From Volvox africanus (lineage: Eukaryota > Chlorophyta > Chlorophyceae > Chlamydomonadales > Volvocaceae), in the NCBI GenBank assembly GCA_030268105.1, contig BSDZ01000026.1:121001-185000 (forward strand): DNA of 64,000 nucleotides, read 5' to 3'. Made by a program: the position numbers and the translations under genes. This document shows, one piece after another, positions 59,801 through 64,000 of this stretch (position 1 is its first letter; each line of letters begins with the position of its first letter). Below the pieces are notes generated by a model that made no database searches, was not told where the DNA came from, and was given only the letters and a program-made list of their open reading frames with translations.

Positions 59801-62800
59801 GCATGAAATGCATGAATTGAAAGTGCTTATTTTGGATCCCCAAACTCAACTAATTGTGCGTTGCCGCGCCTGGTGTGCGAGCGTGCGGCGCAATGTGGTG
59901 CACCACATCACGTCACGCCATGGCTTCACGCCGCATCCATGCTCTGTGTTACGTCCTGTTGTATCTCTGTTATATCCGCCTAAGCAAAGGCCCGATCGGA
60001 GGATGACCATACACGGTCACAGATATTGGATACTAGATCCTTTTCCAGCTTCCTTAAACCCCACACTTACTCTTGTCAGCTAAGTGAAAAGTTATGTCTG
60101 GTCATGATCCCCCCCTCAACACACGCTTAGACATGTGCAGGGCCCAGGGGCCCAGGGCCTACAGGGCAGGGCCCCTGAGGCGCTTCACGCTGGGGCTCCA
60201 CCCCAAAAACGGTATAACTATTCAACATGCATGCGTAACTGAGGGCGTGCAGGAGATGTAAATCTAGTTTGCTTCATTGGCATGAACATCCATTCATTCA
60301 TCCTGAAAAGGTACTTCTTGCATCTTGTGTTGTGTTTGCCGTACATTTATGACTAATACAGCCATGATACAAAACCTGGTGGGGCTCCGGGTTGACTGGG
60401 AGGAATAGGATAATATGATGTCTCTGGTGTTCCAGGGGACATTGGCTCAGGCGATGGCGGTGATGACGGGCTTGACGGCTTTGAGAGTGGCGAAAGAGCC
60501 GGCACGGACGGTATTTCAGGGTACGGCGTTGGCGCGGGCGATGGCGGTGACGACGGGCTTGACGGCTTTGAGAGTGGCGGAAGAGCTGGCACAGACGGTA
60601 TTTCAGGGTACGGCGTTGGCCCAGGAGATTGCGGCGAAGGGCGCAGCGGGTCTGCGGGTGGTGGAGAAGGTGCTGAAGGGTGATCAGGAGAGGTTGGAAG
60701 CAGAGGAAGGGTTGGCGAGGAAGGAATGGATGGCACTGATGGAGGCAATAAAGGGGAGGGAGGTAAAGGGCTCGGTGGCAAAGGAGGAGAGGGTGGTGGC
60801 GAGGGTGAGGGTGATGGTGGCGAGGTTGGAGGTAAAGGAGGGCTGGGCGGTGAGGGCGGCTTCGGTGGTGGGGACGGCTTTGGAGGTGAGGGCGGCTTCA
60901 AAGGTGAGGGCGGCCGAGGAGATGGCGGCTTAGGTGACGGTGGTCGTGGAGAAGGAGGCTGAGGCCTGGGTGGCGGCGGCTTGGGTGAAGGTGGCGGAGG
61001 GCTTGGTGGCTTAGGTGACGGCGGAAGAGGGCTTGGCGGCTTGGGTGAAGGTGGAGGAGGGCTTGGAGGCTTAGGTGATGGCGGTGGTGGTGGCGATGGA
61101 GGCTTAGGTGATGGGGGTGGTGGTGGCGATGGAGGCTTAGGTGATGGCGGTGGTGGTGGCGATGGAGGCTTAGGTGATGGCGGTGGTGGAGGTGATGGAG
61201 GCTTAGGTGATGGCGGTGGTGGTGGCGATGGAGGCTTAGGTGATGGTGGTGGTGGAGGTGATGGAGGCTTAGGTGATGGTGGTGGTGGTGGCGATGGAGG
61301 CTTAGGTGATGGCGGTGGTGGAGGTGATGGAGGCCGGGGTGAAGGTTGCGGTGAAGGTGGTAGTGGAGAAGGTGGTGGAGCTGGAGATGGCGGCCCAGGT
61401 GATGGTGGTTTTGGTGATGGCGGACGAGGGCTTGGAGGCTTAGGCGATGGCGGAGGGGGACGAGGAGGATTGGGTGGTGACGGAGGAGGGCTTGGGGGCT
61501 TGGGTGGAGGCGGACGAGGGCTTGGGGGATTGGGTGACGGTGTGGGAGATGGAGGTCGTGGAGGATTGGGTAGTGGTGGAGGGGGGCTTGGGGGTATGGG
61601 TGATGGCGGAGGGCTTGGAGGTGGTGGTGACGGTGGTAGAGGTGGTGATGGCGGTCGCGGGGATGGTGGCGTAGGTGGAAGCGGAGGGGAAGGGGATGGT
61701 GGAGGCGGTAACAAAGGTGGGGGAATCGGCGGCCGCGGTGGAAACGGGACTGGGGGCGGTGCAGGGGGTATACGTGTGCTGGATATGTAGACCAATGTGC
61801 CTGCATGCGCGGCATGGAGGGTTGGGTCCCCATTAAATGTCATCTGATACCCTACCAACTACAGGCTGGGCTAATTAGCTCTGACAGGCCAGTGTTGTAT
61901 CCCTGTGTTAACATCCGCCAAACTGTTAAGATTGGAAGATGTCCAGTTTCCTGACCATCCTGGATATTAGCCTTAGATACCCCTGGATACTACAGCCAGT
62001 CAGACCTAATTAGGCTTACTTAGACTTTGTCAGACTTAAGCAGCCCTTAATTAGTCCAGCCAGTAGTTGGCAGGGATAGCTTTGTACCAAGGGTAAGCTA
62101 GGCATACGTTAAGTTAGTTGGGTTAAATTGCAAGTGCCCGTGAAGTGAGCACTACGCCCACGGTCCCTCAACGTGGGGGTCTGGTGGGGGTATGAGGTTT
62201 TTGATAGCTACCTAAATGCCAGTAGGTGGTCCAAATGGAACTGGCATATGGATGATAGGCAGGGGCCGCAGAGAGCGAGCAAGGGACGTAAACAACCCAG
62301 TGAGCCCTAGCGGCCCCATAAGGATGGGCCACGCTAGCTAGCTCAACGGTCTATATAAATAAAACCATAGGGTTTCCCTTATTACACACGCCACCCGAAT
62401 AGGGGTATGTAACTATATTCTTCATACTCACTTTTGCAAAATGAAGCATTGAGCGTGCTTGCACATCTGTAATACTGGCTGGTGGCATAGGTCGGGCATG
62501 TTGGGGACACCATGCACCTGCATTCATCCACAGCATCCATCCACACCATTAAGAACGTCCTTGCGAAGAATATGCATATCATATCTGTATTTATTATAAA
62601 ATATCGTGCGGCATTGTTCTTTTTGGTAGAACGGAAACATAAAGTAATCTCACCAGGATGACGTCAACATAATGCATGTATATATATGTATACATATGTG
62701 TGTGTGTTTTGTGGACGGCTTTCTCCTCGTACAATCGACTGCGTGCAACGCCTGATGATACTTATATATGGGCTCGTTGATCTCCTGCGATGTCGATTTG

Positions 62801-63712
62801 GTTCAAGGTAATATTATATATATAGGAGGGCCTAAAGTCCGTCCAGGCACCTGCATCGTCCCTTGACGGACTATGGGTTTTTTCGCCGCCTTTGTACCTC
62901 TATAGCTAGGAAGGGCCGATAAATCCTTAAATATCGCTCAACTGGTTTTAAATACCGTTTTAATTTTTACCTTGCTATATGATTGTATTGATTTTGTTTG
63001 TTTGTATGTAGTTACGGGTTGTATGATATCTGGTATTTGACATTTGAGATGTGTTGCCACCAAAAGCACTGAATGTAGACAGCGAGCGGTGGCGTCCAAT
63101 CGGGCCTTAAAATGCACGCTTTCTAGCATGCATCAAGGTTCTGTGTTTCTGCAGATGTACATACGGATATATATGTGTATACGGATATTGGCCAAGAAGT
63201 TACACGATATTTACAAACTCAGGGAAAGCAGAAATGACACCACAATCTGATGTTTTTTATACACTCCTTTTATTTTTTCTCGGTTTTCTGCTTTGATCTT
63301 TTAATTTCATTTCTTAATCATTTTATGTTTGTTCTCGAGTTCTCACAGTTCGTTGAGCATCCTGGCTCGTGAAGGTTGTAACAATCAATGAATCAATCAA
63401 TACACGGAAGTAGGCAGAGTCACATCAGGAGATAGACTTATTAGAAGGAAATAAAGCTACCTACCAATCAATCCATCAGGATTTATCAGAATCTATTTGT
63501 TTATCTATCAGGTCATCTAGATGATAAGTATCTAGCATGGAATCTTGACACTCATCAATTGCTGTTTATTATTCGCTCATCATCAATTTGCCTGAGTGTT
63601 TACCAGCAACGTACCAAAGGTAAGGGGATCCATCAGGGTTCGAGCAGTAGGACGCATACATTTTGCCACCATAGTACCAAGTACTCCGGCAGGGGCAACC
63701 ATTGTTTGCTAC
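56087..63712 (-). CDS. Gene 1: 3' half of a fourth paralogue (Cys modules, long Pro-rich stalk, TM)
   Basis: Exons: 63615-63712 (Cys module A), 62432-62517 (Cys module B), 60376-61800 (475-codon Pro-rich linker), 59240-59379, 57627-57722, 56895-57054, 56087-56370. Phases run 0-2, 2-1, 1-1, 1-0, 0-0, 0-1, 1-stop, exactly as in gene 2 where both exist. The last exon holds a Pro/Gly/Ser stretch, a TM segment ([20 protein letters not shown]), AARRKRR and a tail of about 30 residues ending at 56,087. The protease and signal-peptide exons would lie beyond 64,000, so M43 activity is assumed from the paralogues, not seen. Confidence 0.8.
56795..56832 (+). repeat. (TA)n microsatellite
   Basis: About 17 TA units in the last intron of gene 1. 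Confidence 0.9.
57190..57437 (+). mobile_element. Solo LTR of the Ty1/copia family
   Basis: 248 bp from TGTTATCAATTGG to TTTCAACA, matching the LTR at 5,224 along its length. Flanks ACAAG / ATAAG agree at 4 of 5 bases. In a gene 1 intron. Confidence 0.8.
57900..59239. other. Gene 1 intron between exons 57627-57722 and 59240-59379
   Basis: Two dispersed repeats: GATGCGGCTAGGAAAGTATC units at 58,645-58,800 and the GGTGCAGAAGCACC repeat at 58,858-58,915. Otherwise AT-rich, nothing coding seen. Confidence 0.45.
59417..59515 (+). mobile_element. TRIM2 solo LTR, shorter subtype
   Basis: TTGTATCCTGGGGTATCTAC to GAGATACAACA with core CATCTTCCGATTGGGCC. No exact target duplication. Confidence 0.75.
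59628..59740 (-). repeat. GGCTTC...GAAGCC dispersed repeat, copy 5
   Basis: On the minus strand CGGTACAGATATTGGGGGC, then CCCTTTTTCCAGCTTCAAGG and GCTGACACCAACCC; the GGTGTCGGCTTC end is present twice. Confidence 0.55.
59957..60036 (-). mobile_element. TRIM2 LTR fragment
   Basis: TGTTGTATCTCTGTTATATC and GGCCCGATCGGAGGATGACC, losing similarity after about 80 bp. Confidence 0.65.
60376..61800 (-). CDS. Gene 1 linker exon: 475-codon Ser/Pro-rich rod
   Basis: One uninterrupted exon of PPSP, SPPPP and KPPSP motifs. Its centre (about 61,080-61,330) is a tandem array of an 11-residue unit [11 protein letters not shown], about eight copies, and near the 3' end (about 60,440-60,630) a longer unit with [11 protein letters not shown] is duplicated. 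The composition predicts a rigid, hydroxylated and arabinosylated rod as in algal wall glycoproteins. Opposite-strand frames are long only because of the skewed base composition. Confidence 0.85.
61850..62075. mobile_element. MITE-like element, copy 2, interrupted by a TRIM2 LTR
   Basis: CCCTACCAACTACAGGCTGG at the left and CCAGTAGTTGGCAGGG at the right, interior as in copy 1 at 86-207. The TRIM2 LTR at 61893-61994 is inserted inside it. Confidence 0.65.
61893..61994 (-). mobile_element. TRIM2 solo LTR with exact target duplication, nested
   Basis: TGTTGTATCCCTGTGTTAAC to CCCTGGATACTACA. GCCAG at 61888-61892 and 61995-61999. Confidence 0.9.
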
Positions 63713-64000
63713 CTGCACGGACAACAGGATGCAACAGGTACATCGTGAGTTCAGCCTTGCCAAGCAAAGCAAAATGTCTTAAGACTTATATGAATTTATA
63801 TATTATATACTTCATGTGTACAATTTTGTTTAATCGCTTTAACCATCAATCAAGGTATGGAGGCAGGCGTAGGTACAACAATATTATTTAGTCTCTATGT
63901 TGGGACTTATTTGGGTGAGGATGACGTGTGATCAAGTATGAAAACGTTATATTATATAATAAAAAGGAGCATATATATGTATTTATTGCATATATATTTT

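Noticed and set aside
60981..61790. Plus-strand 269-codon Gly/Asp-rich frame and a minus-strand 311-codon His-rich frame over the gene 1 linker
   Set aside because: Both are frame shadows of the Pro/Ser linker. Only the minus-strand Pro/Ser frame has flanking splice sites in matching phase and a paralogue in gene 2.
10476..61994. First reading of the TRIM2 repeats as DNA-transposon MITEs
   Set aside because: The similar ends (TGTAGTATC / GATACAACA) look like inverted repeats, but TG...CA borders, 5-bp duplications, primer-binding site and purine tract in two units fit LTR elements better.
1..64000. tRNA, rRNA and other structural RNA genes
   Set aside because: None seen on either strand apart from the tRNA-like stretch in TRIM1, which is not a functional tRNA gene.

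Overview
The window is nuclear DNA of a eukaryote, most likely a chlorophyte green alga of the Chlamydomonas/Volvox type. The reasons are many-exon genes with GT-AG introns, long Ser-Pro/poly-Pro linkers typical of algal hydroxyproline-rich glycoproteins, Ty1/copia and chromodomain Ty3/gypsy retroelements, and a short TTTTAGGG-type tract. The taxon is inferred from these features only; no rRNA, tRNA or organellar gene was found.

The main content is a head-to-tail array of four paralogous genes, all on the minus strand, read from right to left. Gene 1 (63,712 to 56,087) enters from beyond the right edge and shows only its 3' half. Gene 2 (52,888 to 42,339) is essentially complete: signal peptide, N-terminal region, pappalysin-like (M43) zinc metalloprotease with HEXXHXXGXXH and Met-turn, Pro-rich hinge, two pairs of small Cys-rich modules, a second Pro-rich linker, three membrane-proximal modules, one transmembrane segment and a basic cytoplasmic tail. 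Gene 3 (40,749 to 35,975) has kept its first two and last exons but lost the protease; it is frameshifted and carries a copia insertion. Gene 4 (34,136 to about 2,259) has a full M43 domain, but its introns are swollen with mobile DNA (about 11 kb between exons 2 and 3, about 10 kb between exons 11 and 12), and no transmembrane exon was found at its 3' end. Exon lengths and intron phases match between paralogues (91/91, 119/119, 215/215, 98/98/98, 86/86/86 nt), which is the strongest support for the models.

Mobile DNA fills the rest. (i) A miniature LTR family, here called TRIM2, has LTRs of about 100 bp; two near-complete units carry a Met-tRNA-type primer-binding site, and about seventeen solo LTRs are scattered about, seven with exact 5-bp target duplications. 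(ii) One intact 324-bp element, TRIM1, has two identical 90-bp LTRs, a GAATA target duplication and a tRNA-like internal stretch. (iii) A Ty1/copia family is present as one truncated minus-strand copy, one 5' end and LTR pieces. (iv) A decayed Ty3/gypsy chromovirus lies at 29.2-33.4 kb. (v) A 3.3-kb segment bounded by clusters of a CTATAGTCG motif may be a DNA transposon with an unrecognised spliced gene. Foldbacks, dispersed palindromic repeats and microsatellites are also present.

The array probably encodes cell-surface or extracellular-matrix proteases anchored by a single membrane pass, with rigid glycoprotein stalks holding the catalytic domain away from the membrane. That role is inferred from domain order only.
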